DNA of 64,000 bases from a virus: positions 1 to 64,000 of IMG/VR virus record IMGVR_UViG_3300021171_000005. One strand, given 5' to 3'. Every line of letters starts with the position of its first letter. Within the stretch, counting starts at the first letter, position 1. Below the pieces are notes generated by a model. It ran no database searches. It had not been told where the DNA came from and saw only the letters and a program-made list of their open reading frames with translations. The position numbers were made by a program, and so were the translations under genes. Positions 31,490 through 41,400 of the stretch are shown here, one piece after another.

Positions 31490-31614
31490 AGGAAATTATC
31501 GCTGAATTGCCCGCCATTCCTCCAATCACATTGGAGTTTTGCATATTTTTACAATCCAATTTTGACGAAATCATAAAAGACTTACATGACGACAAAGACC
31601 TGCACACATCCTAA
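31477..31614 (+). CDS. Small hypothetical protein
   Basis: 45 residues from a GTG that overlaps the previous gene: MGPVEEIIAELPAIPPITLE, then an acidic helix (FDEIIKDLHDDKDLHTS). Its 3' end overlaps the next HNH gene by 29 nt. Modest support. Confidence 0.4.
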   Translation: MGPVEEIIAELPAIPPITLEFCIFLQSNFDEIIKDLHDDKDLHTS

Positions 31615-32146
31615 TTGCAACCGACCGTTCTATGCTAAGAATTCTTGTAAATATCACTATTACGCCAGCCGCAAAACGGATGATGTAAAATTAAAACAAC
31701 AAGAATACCAAGCACAATATTACCAAGATAATAAGGAAAGGATTCGAGACCGGAATCTTGAACATAGAGACCAACGCCTTCAGTATCTAAAGGAGTGGAG
31801 GCTGGCTAATCCCGATATGTACCGACATTATCGTATGACCAATCCTGAACGGTTTATTGAAACTAGTCGTAAACAGAATTATGCCAAGTATGGCATTACA
31901 TATGAAGAAAAACTTCAAAGAATAGAACTTCAAGGAAGCAAATGCGCCATTTGTGGGGTAAGCGAACCCGGCGGCAAGCACGGACAGTGGGTTACTGATC
32001 ACGACCACGCTACAAATTGTCTAAGAGCTGAATTATGCAATAGTTGCAACTTAATGCTAGGATTAAGTAAAGATAATCCAGAAATCCTAAAACAGGCAGC
32101 TAAATATTTAGAATCTTGGTCGCAATCTAAAAAGGGTGCGGCATGA
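31586..32146 (+). CDS. Endonuclease VII-type HNH protein
   Basis: 186 residues. An N-terminal CTHPNCNRPFY / CKYHYY zinc motif, a long Arg/Gln helix, then YGITYEEKLQRIELQGSKCA, ICG, VTDHDHATN, LRAELCNSCNLMLGL: the DHDH and CxxC of the endonuclease VII fold. Stand-alone members are usually mobile nucleases. A promoter-like TTTACA-N18-CATAAA ends 8 nt before the ATG, which would give a nearly leaderless mRNA. Its stop overlaps the next ATG. Confidence 0.75.
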   Translation: MTTKTCTHPNCNRPFYAKNSCKYHYYASRKTDDVKLKQQEYQAQYYQDNKERIRDRNLEHRDQRLQYLKEWRLANPDMYRHYRMTNPERFIETSRKQNYAKYGITYEEKLQRIELQGSKCAICGVSEPGGKHGQWVTDHDHATNCLRAELCNSCNLMLGLSKDNPEILKQAAKYLESWSQSKKGAA

Positions 32147-32727
32147 CCAAAGCCCGCTGGGAAACGTATAACGACGAGATTCTGGGCAAGGACACGCCAG
32201 AGATGGAAGCGGCGATGGCCGCATATGCCCGGAATCGGCATGAAACCAGCAGTGAGCAAAATAAAGAAGAATTAGCTCGCTGGAAAGAGGGCAATGCCGC
32301 AATCGCTTCGCAGTATCAGTGGGTTAAACCCGAAGAATACGCCGATATGGGACCGCGCGTCGGGCGCATTCTAACCTATGACCAGTTCATTAACATTCTG
32401 CGCGAGAAGTGCAAGTTGACATGTTTTTATCGAGAGATGGGGCACCCCCAGAAACTCGCCCTGTGGGTCCAGAAGAATGGAATGACCGAACCACAAGTTG
32501 CTTGCTGGGTGCAAAGACCCTACATGATCGAGTTCGAAGTAATGCGCTTTGATGATAAGGGTGTTCCGCTGGATAGCCGGTATAGGGGGTGGCGCACTTG
32601 TTTGTTGCAAATGAGAATGAAAGAAATGTTGACCGAACAACAAATTAACAAGGCATTCGGCTCTGCCACCGGCCCCGCATCTGAACGATATAACATGACA
32701 ATGAAAAGCTTACGGAACAATTTCTAA
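32143..32727 (+). CDS. Hypothetical helical protein
   Basis: 194 residues, MTKARWETYNDEILGKDTPE, ATGA overlap with the HNH gene. Charged helices in the first third; later segments GPRVGRILTYDQFINILREK and SRYRGWRTCLLQMRMK look globular. No family recognised. Confidence 0.5.
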   Translation: MTKARWETYNDEILGKDTPEMEAAMAAYARNRHETSSEQNKEELARWKEGNAAIASQYQWVKPEEYADMGPRVGRILTYDQFINILREKCKLTCFYREMGHPQKLALWVQKNGMTEPQVACWVQRPYMIEFEVMRFDDKGVPLDSRYRGWRTCLLQMRMKEMLTEQQINKAFGSATGPASERYNMTMKSLRNNF

Positions 32728-32993
32728 TGCAATACCAAACTCAAGATTCGCGGTTGGCTGCCTTTTTCCTGACAAATGGTATTCCATTCTCGGGGACAGA
32801 ACTCCGTTATCAGGATGAAGATGATCGCGTGTTGTTGAATTTTACCATCACTGATCAGGACAAATTCGCGCAGCTTAAGCGAGATTTCTTCGAGAATGGC
32901 ACGGTTCCGGCATTGCTGTTCGCCAACAATCTTAAGTTTATTATGCACGCAATCCGCGAGGCCCGCGAATTGGCAAGACTTTCTGTTCGATAA
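32727..32993 (+). CDS. Small protein, possibly DUF5659-like
   Basis: 88 residues, MQYQTQDSRLAAFFLTNGIP with VLLNFTITDQDKFAQLKRDF and a helical end. The layout (LAAFL, then a beta segment, then a helix) recalls DUF5659 domains (weak, by memory). Starts in the overlap with the previous stop. Confidence 0.45.
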   Translation: MQYQTQDSRLAAFFLTNGIPFSGTELRYQDEDDRVLLNFTITDQDKFAQLKRDFFENGTVPALLFANNLKFIMHAIREARELARLSVR

Positions 32994-33024
32994 AGAACCT
33001 TACCTCAAACCTTAATAGGATTAT

Positions 33025-33624
33025 ATGACTGACGAAGTGAAAGCAAAACAAAAGACTAAAGCACAGTTATTGGCAGCAGATGTTGATTCGTTGACCACAG
33101 AAGAACTCGAACGACGTAAATTGTTCATTACGTTGGATAAAGAAGAAGCCGACTCGCAGGATATTCGCGAACGCCTCGCAGAGCGCGACAATAAACGCAC
33201 GATGCGTTTTGAAGGGTATAAATCCAAAGGCCGCGAGCTGAAGAAAATGGTCGCGGACCAGACAGTTCAGCAGGCCAATTGCAGCCATCGTAAGGGCGGT
33301 CGTGGTCTAGAAGCCCTGCAACGCGGGGGCACTGATAGCGATTACGCGGTTATCCGCCATCTGCTTCCTACCAATGAGATTTGGCAGCGCTGTCAGCGGT
33401 GCGGAAAGACATGGCGTCCCCCAAATCAACTCGATTATGCAATGGATGCATCGGAAGGTCGCTTGGCATTTGAATCCGATATGCGAGCCTACAAAGAGGC
33501 CATTGGCTGGCCGACCGACAATATTATGAGTACTGGTATCACCTTCCAGCACCACAGCGAGGACAACGATGTTCGGGCGAAGCAATTTGTTCACGATGTC
33601 ATGAAAGATACCAATCTTCGTTAA
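33025..33624 (+). CDS. Hypothetical protein with zinc-ribbon segment
   Basis: 199 residues. Charged helical first half (TEELERRKLFITLDKEEADS), then NCSHRKGGRG and RCQRCGKTWRPP, giving a C-x2-H and CxxC zinc-like site, then a mixed C-terminus. Conserved look but no family named. In the block of head-tail accessory genes. Confidence 0.5.
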   Translation: MTDEVKAKQKTKAQLLAADVDSLTTEELERRKLFITLDKEEADSQDIRERLAERDNKRTMRFEGYKSKGRELKKMVADQTVQQANCSHRKGGRGLEALQRGGTDSDYAVIRHLLPTNEIWQRCQRCGKTWRPPNQLDYAMDASEGRLAFESDMRAYKEAIGWPTDNIMSTGITFQHHSEDNDVRAKQFVHDVMKDTNLR

Positions 33625-33950
33625 TGCCTAATCAGCAACTCTATCCTCAAACCACATATCCCCTCACTGGAGATATTCAGAGTACGCCCGGTCTGCCGAC
33701 GGTAACGGTTACGGGGATTCAAACAATCCCCGTTTCCCCTACAACTCCAACTGATCAGCAAGTTCTTATATTCCAGCAAGCGTTACTGCAATACGTCCCC
33801 AGTAATATATTTACTAATAAAAGCATTCAAATAAACGGCGCTCCGGTGAGCGACGATTACGATTTCTATGTGAATTTCTATGATACTAGGATTCAAGTTA
33901 ATTCAACAAATCCACCCAATGGAAAACCAGTATTGGTCAACGGAGCGTAA
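33624..33950 (+). CDS. Hypothetical virion-type protein
   Basis: 108 residues, Pro/Thr-rich N-terminus (PQTTYPLTGDIQSTPGLPTV), then a small beta domain. TAATG overlap with the preceding gene and a start of the next gene right after its stop. Probably a virion component; role unknown. Confidence 0.5.
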   Translation: MPNQQLYPQTTYPLTGDIQSTPGLPTVTVTGIQTIPVSPTTPTDQQVLIFQQALLQYVPSNIFTNKSIQINGAPVSDDYDFYVNFYDTRIQVNSTNPPNGKPVLVNGA

Positions 33951-34424
33951 ATGAGCGTCAATCTTAATAATACTACGCCAGCAGCTCCGGGTGGTGGTAC
34001 TAATGTATCGTGGCAAGTTGACGGCTCAGGCAATATTAGTGCTTATACCTCGACGGCGGCTTCAGTTGCAACAGAGGTTGATTTAACCGCACAGACTGCG
34101 AATATTTCTGCAACAACTCTGGTAACTCCCGGTTCTGCGGGATTCTATCGTGTATCGGTATACAGCATCGTAACTACGGCTGATGGCGCGTCCTCGACTC
34201 TTCCTAAAACCACTATTACATGGACAGACGCGCATAATACAACTGCGCAGACTTTCGATGTGACTCCAACTAATGCTGGAAATACTCTTACTACTTTTCA
34301 GCAAGGTTCGATGCAATTAAATTCTGTATCTGGCACAGCGATTAAATACGCAACTTCTGGGTATGCCTCCGGAACTCCGGCGACGATGCAATACGCATTG
34401 CGCATCACCTTGGAGAAAATCTGA
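33951..34424 (+). CDS. Virion protein with the repeated C-terminal domain
   Basis: 157 residues. After a 40-residue Gly/Ser-rich part, TEVDLTAQTANISATTLVTP starts the roughly 115-residue repeated beta domain; it ends MQYALRITLEKI. One of four such proteins. TGATG overlap with the following adaptor-like gene. Confidence 0.55.
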   Translation: MSVNLNNTTPAAPGGGTNVSWQVDGSGNISAYTSTAASVATEVDLTAQTANISATTLVTPGSAGFYRVSVYSIVTTADGASSTLPKTTITWTDAHNTTAQTFDVTPTNAGNTLTTFQQGSMQLNSVSGTAIKYATSGYASGTPATMQYALRITLEKI

Positions 34425-35524
34425 TGGCGTTAATTAACAACGGCAGTACAGTTTCTCTTCAGCAGGTCGTCGATAATGCCTTGGCTAACGGCGATACCGC
34501 ACCTGCATTGGCCACGGGTGGTTACTCAGATCAACCAGCCCTGCAAATTGCAAACACCGTGTTGTCTGAAATGATCAACGGAGGTCCCGGAACCCAGCCA
34601 TATAATTGGAAATGGAATAGAGTTAATATCACTCCGTTTTTCACCAATAGCTGGCAGCAGGATTATTTCATTCCGGGTTTGGTAGGAATCTCGTGGCTTG
34701 AGAGCTGTTACGCGAACGAATTTAATCTCACTTCTCAACCAAAACCTAAGATTCCGATGGAAGCCCGCAAGGATTTGATTGCCACGTACGTTCAATACGG
34801 ATGGCCTTCGAAGATTGCGGCACTTCCAAATAAATTATTGTTTACAGGAACATGGGGGGCGACGGAACTGGCAACTCCGACTGGACAAAATAATCCCGGC
34901 CCCGGCGTTGTCATTACAAATCCGGCGGGGCAGCCCGCAATGCCACTTAATCCTATTACTCAAGTACAGGATTCCTTCGGCAATTTGTGGGTAGTTACCA
35001 CGTACGGCACTTGCGGAAATACTAATCCATTTCTGACAAATCAGAACCCAAGCAATCAGTATCCGACGCTCCAAAATCCCACAACTTCCGCCGTAACAGT
35101 AAATGATGGAAGTGTGGTTTGGACCGCTATTAATCCCAATGGACAGGGATTTCGCTTGAGTCCAATTCCTCCGCAGCAAGGACAGGTTTGGCAAATAAAC
35201 CCCCTTGCTCAGATGAGTTTTCAGAGATTTACTGCTTTAACGCAAACCATTGATCCCATCCCCGATGCCTATAGCCAATATTTCATGGATGGGTTTCTTG
35301 CCCAATGCTATCGGCGTCATCCCGATGCCAAGGTGCGAGCAAGATTCAATGACGAATACAAATTGTGGCTGACCAGCCTCGACGCCGCCGTGAAACAGGC
35401 CGATAGAGAATTGGATGATTACGGTTTCTATCCCGGAAGTAGCTGTATGGACGGCGGAGGACTAGGGGGCTGGTTCGGACCGAGCTGGCCGTTCTCGGGT
35501 CCACCATTTGGTAGTGCTTATTAA
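34424..35524 (+). CDS. Putative tail adaptor / tail tubular A-like protein
   Basis: 366 residues. PYNWKWNRVNITPFFTNSWQ and DPIPDAYSQYFMDGFLAQCY recur in a related form in 37699-38418, so the two are paralogues. A central Asn/Pro-rich insert (about residues 140-250) is absent from the second copy. A Gly/Pro-rich tail (GLGGWFGPSWPFSGPP) closes it. Context after capsid and before the large tail protein suggests a head-tail connector. Confidence 0.5.
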   Translation: MALINNGSTVSLQQVVDNALANGDTAPALATGGYSDQPALQIANTVLSEMINGGPGTQPYNWKWNRVNITPFFTNSWQQDYFIPGLVGISWLESCYANEFNLTSQPKPKIPMEARKDLIATYVQYGWPSKIAALPNKLLFTGTWGATELATPTGQNNPGPGVVITNPAGQPAMPLNPITQVQDSFGNLWVVTTYGTCGNTNPFLTNQNPSNQYPTLQNPTTSAVTVNDGSVVWTAINPNGQGFRLSPIPPQQGQVWQINPLAQMSFQRFTALTQTIDPIPDAYSQYFMDGFLAQCYRRHPDAKVRARFNDEYKLWLTSLDAAVKQADRELDDYGFYPGSSCMDGGGLGGWFGPSWPFSGPPFGSAY

Positions 35525-35544
35525 TTGACCACAATATATTGTTG

Positions 35545-35573
35545 TTGTTAAGAACATATAAATGGTGTATAAT
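35545..35573 (+). promoter_or_regulatory. Promoter of a mobile HNH gene
   Basis: TTGTTA (35545-35550), 17 nt, TATAAT (35568-35573). The ATG at 35586 is 12 nt after the -10, so the mRNA leader would be only about 5 nt. Confidence 0.65.
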
Positions 35574-35585
35574 ATAGAGTATTAT

Positions 35586-36143
35586 ATGCCTGCTTCAAGA
35601 ACACATTGTAAACGCGGACACGAATTAACCGAAGATAATGTCTATTACGCAATTGAAAATGGTCGCAGGCGCAGACGATGCAAGCAATGTGAATTGAATC
35701 GTCGTCAAACCGACCGAGCCAAAGCAGTAAAGAAAGCGGGTCGCCCACCCTACGATCCAAGTAAATATCAAAAATGGTACGCCGCAAATGCCGAAGTTGC
35801 CAAACAAAGGCAACGCGACGCACGGAAGAACAACCCCGATCAATTTCGTGGGTATGAATATAAAAAGAGATTTGGCATAACGCTCGAAGAATACAATAAA
35901 ATGCTTGCCGATCAGAATAATCGGTGTAAAGCATGTAAAACCGATGAACCGGGTGGCAAATACAATCGATTCATGGTTGATCATGATCATTCCTGTTGTC
36001 CCGGAAGAAAATGCTGCGGAAAATGTATTCGTGGTCTTCTTTGCCATTCGTGCAATTTGACATTAGGAAACGCCCTAGATAATCCAAAGCGTCTAGCTAA
36101 TCTTGCAAAGTATATTAGAGATTTTAGGGCACCTTCTCAATAA
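35586..36143 (+). CDS. Endonuclease VII-type HNH protein
   Basis: 185 residues. CKRGHELTEDN and CKQCELNRRQT form an N-terminal zinc site. KRFGITLEEYNKMLADQNNR then CKAC, VDHDHSCCPGRKCCG and RGLLCHSCNLTLG form the endonuclease VII core. The ATG at 35586 is used, because an earlier ATG at 35562 lies within the promoter. It stands alone between tail genes and has its own promoter: a likely homing-type insertion. Confidence 0.8.
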   Translation: MPASRTHCKRGHELTEDNVYYAIENGRRRRRCKQCELNRRQTDRAKAVKKAGRPPYDPSKYQKWYAANAEVAKQRQRDARKNNPDQFRGYEYKKRFGITLEEYNKMLADQNNRCKACKTDEPGGKYNRFMVDHDHSCCPGRKCCGKCIRGLLCHSCNLTLGNALDNPKRLANLAKYIRDFRAPSQ

Positions 36144-36290
36144 CTTCGTCGCGGCAGTAGACCTTCCAATAAATCCTATGCGGGGCCAGTAGGCGGAATT
36201 CCTTCTACCTACTGCTTGCGATTGGCCCTATTAATCCTTCGTCTGCTCGGCAGGCGTAATCCCCACCCTACTCTGACTTAAAGGATTAAA
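36144..36290 (+). other. Intergenic hairpin region
   Basis: No gene. CAGTAGG (36187-36193) / CCTACTG (36208-36214) forms a perfect 7-bp stem, and GGGC / GCCC just outside it extends the pairing. AAGGA sits before the ATG at 36291. It may be a leader or a remnant of the inserted HNH gene. Confidence 0.35.
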
Positions 36291-37313
36291 ATGAAAGTAT
36301 TATTTCTAGTAAAGCAAAGACACGCCTATCACGATGGATATAGTCAAACGTTTCCTAGCGGACTGTTGAATTCGGCGCAATTTGTCGTAGATATGTTGAA
36401 CGCCATAGGAATCGAAGCAAAATTGGTCGATGTTGTGGACAACAATTCAATTGACAAAGAAGTTCATGATTTTAATCCGGACGTAGTAATTATCGAAGCC
36501 TTGTGGGTAGTGCCTTCCAAATTCGATGTTTTGAAGCAGCTTCATCCCAATGTTAAATGGGTAGTTCGCATTCATAGCGAAGTTCCGTTCTTGGCGCAAG
36601 AAGGAATGGCTGTCGAGTGGCTGAAAGCATATGTACAGATTCCAGATGTGCTCGTAGCTACTAATTCTACGCGGGGACTGGACGATCTTCAATCTATTGT
36701 TGAGAATGATTCCAAGGTCTTCCTGCTTCCTAATTTTTACCCCAAAGTTCCGCTATTGCACAATCCGGGGTCGGATAACGTTCTGAATGTTGGATGTTTT
36801 GGCGCGATTCGACCCTTTAAGAATCAGCTTATCCAAGCGGTAGCCTCGATGGAATACGGGGAAATGACGGGCACCAAAATCCAGTTTCACGTCAACGTCA
36901 GCCGGGAAGAGACCGGAGGAGACAGTGTTCTCCGAAATCTACGCGCTTTGTTTCTTGGTTCCCGCCATGTTCTTGTTGAGCATCCGTGGCAGGATCATGC
37001 AGACTTCATCAAGACGCTAGCCACGATGGACGTATCCTTGTCCGTATCCTTCAGCGAGACCTTCTGCATCGTCGCGGCAGACGCCGCTTCAGTTGGTGTT
37101 CCCATTGTCGTTTCTGATCAGGTTCCGTGGAGCATTCAATCATCGAGAGCTGACACCACAAATTCAAGCGATATTGTCCAAAAGATTCGGACTGCTATTG
37201 GCTGGAAATCTGCAATATTGAACTATAAGAATCGTACGAGTCTTCAGAAATATTCTGCTAAGAGCCGCCAAACGTGGCTTAAAGAACTGAAAATTATCAG
37301 TCAACAGGGATAA
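36291..37313 (+). CDS. GT-B fold glycosyltransferase-like protein
   Basis: 340 residues. MKVLFLVKQRHAYHDGYSQT begins a GT-B N-domain; VLNVGCFGAIRPFKNQLIQA and VSLSVSFSETFCIVAADAAS with GVPIVVSDQVPW are typical of the C-domain of GT4-like enzymes. Likely uses an NDP-sugar; acceptor unknown, possibly a virion protein or host surface glycan. It lies inside the tail block, apart from the cassette at 7297-11594. Confidence 0.65.
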   Translation: MKVLFLVKQRHAYHDGYSQTFPSGLLNSAQFVVDMLNAIGIEAKLVDVVDNNSIDKEVHDFNPDVVIIEALWVVPSKFDVLKQLHPNVKWVVRIHSEVPFLAQEGMAVEWLKAYVQIPDVLVATNSTRGLDDLQSIVENDSKVFLLPNFYPKVPLLHNPGSDNVLNVGCFGAIRPFKNQLIQAVASMEYGEMTGTKIQFHVNVSREETGGDSVLRNLRALFLGSRHVLVEHPWQDHADFIKTLATMDVSLSVSFSETFCIVAADAASVGVPIVVSDQVPWSIQSSRADTTNSSDIVQKIRTAIGWKSAILNYKNRTSLQKYSAKSRQTWLKELKIISQQG

Positions 37314-37315
37314 AC

Positions 37316-37696
37316 ATGGCCATTACCCAAGTAACTGTCGCTTCGCCCGCAAGTGAAATTATATTTCAAGATACCGCAATGGGCGGTACCGCAGATGGGA
37401 TTAAAGCCTCCTCTGCTGTTGTGTATTACGTTCAAGTTGATAATACTTTGAATGGCGCGGCGTCCTATGTGAAGTTGTACAATCTCGCTAGCGGCAGTGT
37501 CACTGTAGGAACGACCGTTCCCGATCAGGTGCTCCTCGTCGCCGCCAACAAAGTACAAACTTACGTGTTTAGTACTGCGGCATCTTCTGGGATGACTTTT
37601 GGAACTGCTTTGTCCGCTGCCTGCACTACGGCGGGCGGCACCGCTGGAAATACTTCGCCTAGTTCGAGTGTAGTCGTAACCGTTGTCTACGTCTAA
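37316..37696 (+). CDS. Putative small virion protein
   Basis: 126 residues, beta-rich and Ala/Ser/Thr/Val-rich, MAITQVTVASPASEIIFQDT with VVVTVVYV at the end. No charge clusters. Looks like a decoration or fibre subunit. No family recognised. Confidence 0.5.
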   Translation: MAITQVTVASPASEIIFQDTAMGGTADGIKASSAVVYYVQVDNTLNGAASYVKLYNLASGSVTVGTTVPDQVLLVAANKVQTYVFSTAASSGMTFGTALSAACTTAGGTAGNTSPSSSVVVTVVYV

Positions 37697-37698
37697 TC

Positions 37699-38418
37699 AT
37701 GCCAGCTTCTTCTACAAATACGCTTCTCTCTAGCATGGAGTGGGCGAAGAAATTCGTGTTTAATCGCCAACTTTCGCTTGGGGATTTTAAGGAACCCGCG
37801 ATTACGTCGGCCAACGTGGTAAAACAAACCATGATGGGGCCGCCATTTAAATGGCGCTGGAATCGGCAAGTAATTACTTTCAATACCATTATTGGGCAGC
37901 AAGATTACGCTCAAGCAAGTAATTTCGGGTGGATTGAAAACGCATCGGTTCAAGATACCGGAGTTAGCCCGAGCAAATGGTATCCATTAACCCCCAAAAT
38001 TGATTTGACGCTCGATACTTCATTGGCGAGGCCCGCCAATATTTCGGCACAATTGGATGATTTGAACGGAACCATCACTTTCAGGCTGCTACCCGTTCCG
38101 GATAAAGTCTATCCCGTGTCCATAACTGTACAAAATAAAGCCGCGTTATTTACGTCTTTGAATCAAACATGGGGGCCGATTCCCGATGAATACTCTTATA
38201 TTTATCAATTGGGATTTCTGTCCTATATGTACGAATTCGCCGACGATTCCCGCTGGATTGGCGCTCGCCAGAGATTTATTTCCTCGTTGCTAGGAGCTTC
38301 ACAGGGCCTTACCGCCACAGAAGTTAATCTTTTCCTTAATAATTGGCAGACTGTTTCGGCTGCAACGACTCAGAAAGAAATGATATTGCAGCAAGGCACG
38401 CAGGCGCGACAAACTTAA
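37699..38418 (+). CDS. Putative tail adaptor / tail tubular A-like protein (second)
   Basis: 239 residues. PPFKWRWNRQVITFNTIIGQ, then QDYAQASNFGWIEN, and GPIPDEYSYIYQLGFLSYMY match the same segments of 34424-35524. It is shorter, without the central insert. The start codon of the large tail protein overlaps its stop (TAATG). The call rests on position and size. Confidence 0.55.
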   Translation: MPASSTNTLLSSMEWAKKFVFNRQLSLGDFKEPAITSANVVKQTMMGPPFKWRWNRQVITFNTIIGQQDYAQASNFGWIENASVQDTGVSPSKWYPLTPKIDLTLDTSLARPANISAQLDDLNGTITFRLLPVPDKVYPVSITVQNKAALFTSLNQTWGPIPDEYSYIYQLGFLSYMYEFADDSRWIGARQRFISSLLGASQGLTATEVNLFLNNWQTVSAATTQKEMILQQGTQARQT

Positions 38419-41400
38419 TGACCGGATCATTACAGCTTGCAGGAGCGCAGAGTCAGAAACCACCGCGCTATGCCCCGCTATACACGTCGAGGTTTTGGAG
38501 CGGTTTAAACACTAATCGCTCTCCTCTTCGAAGTGCGGGGTCTGCATACGAGGAACGTTATCTCGGCACGCGGGGCGACGCACTTATCGATGGCAGTAAT
38601 TGTGAAATTACGCCACGTCTGACGCTTGCTCGTAGGCCGGGCAATCCTGTCTATAATTCCAGCACTTTTGGCCCGGTAGATGCGTTTTATTCCTTCAGGG
38701 AATTTAACGCTACAACCGAGCAAATCCGTGTCATGGTGGACGAAACCACTGCGCTATATGACGGAACTGCCAATTCACGAATTCTAGTATTCACAAAGAG
38801 TTCGGGTGCTGGGCAGTCTTTCATGCAGTCGGTCGGAAACAATCTTTTCTTTGCCAACGGCATTGACCAAAAGAAATGGGTCCAGACGTTGTTTACCCGC
38901 AATGCGAGCGGGGCACTGCCGAACATTGCCAATAGCACAACTCTGAGCACCGTCAGTACACCATTTCTGACGACGTATGTAATCGACAGCAACGGCAATC
39001 TTCAGCAATTGCTGGCAACTTCGCTTACAACGATTTCTAACGTTGCGTATACTGCGCCGACCCTGACCTTGACAGTTGGTTCAACTGCCGGGATTACGGT
39101 CGGACAGAATTACGTTATCTGGAATATGGCAACGGCGGTGTGGTTGGACGGCATGACGATTAACGTCGTCACTGCGAGTGGCACTACCGTAACCGCGACG
39201 TTAGTTAATGCCGCTCACGCCAATTATGCTTCTGCCGCCGATACCGGAAATTTCACGGTTATTGGCGGGACGCCTTCGGCTGTAACTGGGGGCAGTGTTC
39301 CGACTTGGAACACGACAGTACCTGCTGCTGGCAATACTCCTCCGTGGCAGGGCGGATTCACAGTTGACGGTACGGCTATTTGGGTTAATCGCGGAAATCC
39401 CGTAGAAAATTGGGGGATAGCGCAAACTACTTCACCCCCGACGGTAACTGTGGGTTCGGCGTCTGCCGCGTGGCACGCGAACACGTACTATTCCTTGCCG
39501 GGCGTGGTAATTGACACTCGTAGCAGCAATAACAATATTTGGCAGGCGACGACTACTGGAACCACCGGTTCTACGATTTCATTTCCAACGTCTCCTTCTG
39601 TCGGCGATAATTTTACTGAAGGAACAATTGTCTGGCATTGCGTGGCGAACACTGCTTCGGCGGTCTGGGCCTCGCATACTAATTTTGCCTCTGGCGCTCT
39701 CATTGTAGAAACTGCCGGAGGAACGCCATGTCTGTTCCGGCTTTCCATCGCCCAACCTTCCGTTCAACTGTCCACGTTGATGACGGCGAAGTTTGTCGCT
39801 CACAGCGCTTCCGGCGTATTTGATGGTGACTGGGGCGGTTCGGTGGGCGCACCGGTTCTATTTGGCACGGCTACTCCGCTAGTAATTGCCGCGACCGCGA
39901 CCAATATCAATTCGCATCTGTGGAATCGCTACAATACCTCCCTCCAGCCGATTGTGGTCTATACCCTTAACGGCGCGGGCGAGAGCAGCGCGGCTACCTC
40001 CACAACCCCGTGGGCGGGTGCTACAACGAACTGGGAAATGATGCTGTTTGGGACCATGACCGTCAATCAGGCGGGTCCTGTCAGTTTTCTAGTTGGGCAT
40101 AACGATGGGTTTTATCTTGGGATGGACGGCGGGGCGACGTACGTCTCGGGGCCGAATACCGGTTTGTCTACCCGTACTCTTAGCCCTTGGAATGGATATC
40201 CGCTGGTTGGTGGAAACAACGTTCCCGGCGATTTTAGCGCGGGTGAGACATTAACTGTAAACTGCCCAACCGCTGGTACGTACAATTTCGAATGGGCGTT
40301 CGCGCAAAAAGATACGTTCCAAGTATTCACGGTTACTGCGAACGGCGCTCAGATTACGCCCACTCCGCTTGAAACGGGAACGTCAATTCCCAGTTTTCCG
40401 GGATTCAGTAAAGCTTTTGCTCCCAATTACGCAAACATTGTCGAAACTCAAATCGGCAACCCAGCGGTTCCATCTGTTCCGGGGAGCAAGGCATACGAAT
40501 GGGACAATTTAGGACCAGTTACAGATTTTGCGTGGCGGGCTAAAGTTGCCGTTACGTTGGCGAACACCACGATCACCGATCCGAATAATAACACCGAAGC
40601 GCCCTTCGAGGCTGGTGTTAGCGGAACGGTAACGCCGACGTTTGCTACCGGCCTTAATCAGCTTACCAACGATAATCCAAATCTAGTTTGGATCAATAAA
40701 GGTCCAGCGTCCGCGCCAACTCCCGGCACGATTAGCGCTTTCAACGGCGGTTTTCAATACGTCGTAGCGTTAGTCAACACCATGACTAACACGGTTTCGA
40801 ATGCTTCTGGGTTTAGTGTTGCGACAGGCAATTTCATCGGAGCTTCGGGAATCACCATTACCGGCGGGCTGCCCGCAACCGCAAACATCGATCCGCAATC
40901 CGATTGGGTCGCCATATTCAGAACAACGGATGGGCAAACCACGCCGTTCCTCATTCCCGGAACTGGAAATTCGATCTATACCGTTCCTCTTTCTCAATAT
41001 CTTCAGAATGGATACGTAGATAGCACCCCGGATACGGGGCTGAACAATTTAATTGAGGCTCCGATTGCGGGCGAGAACACCCCTCCGGCGAATGGCGCTC
41101 AAAATCTAACCTACCATCTCAGCCGCATCTTCTTCAGCGTCGGAAACACGGTTTATTGGACTTCTGGACCGGATGCGCCCGTAGGAAACGGAATCGAAGG
41201 TGTTGCCCCAGCGAATACCCAAGTATTTCCTTCGTTGGTGCGACGACTTGTTCCGACTACTGCCGGGTTGTTTGTATTTACGGTGTCCGATATATACGTA
41301 ATCATCGGGCAGGGAACCGCCAGCAACCCAATTCAGCCCGCGTATCCGTATTTACAGGGCATTGGTCTATTGAACTACAACGCGCTTGATATTAATGGCG

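Noticed and set aside
5266-36290. tRNA genes in the noncoding gaps
   Set aside because: I looked for T-arm (GGTTCGAATCC-like) and acceptor-stem patterns in the gaps and found none; a tRNA search program would be decisive.
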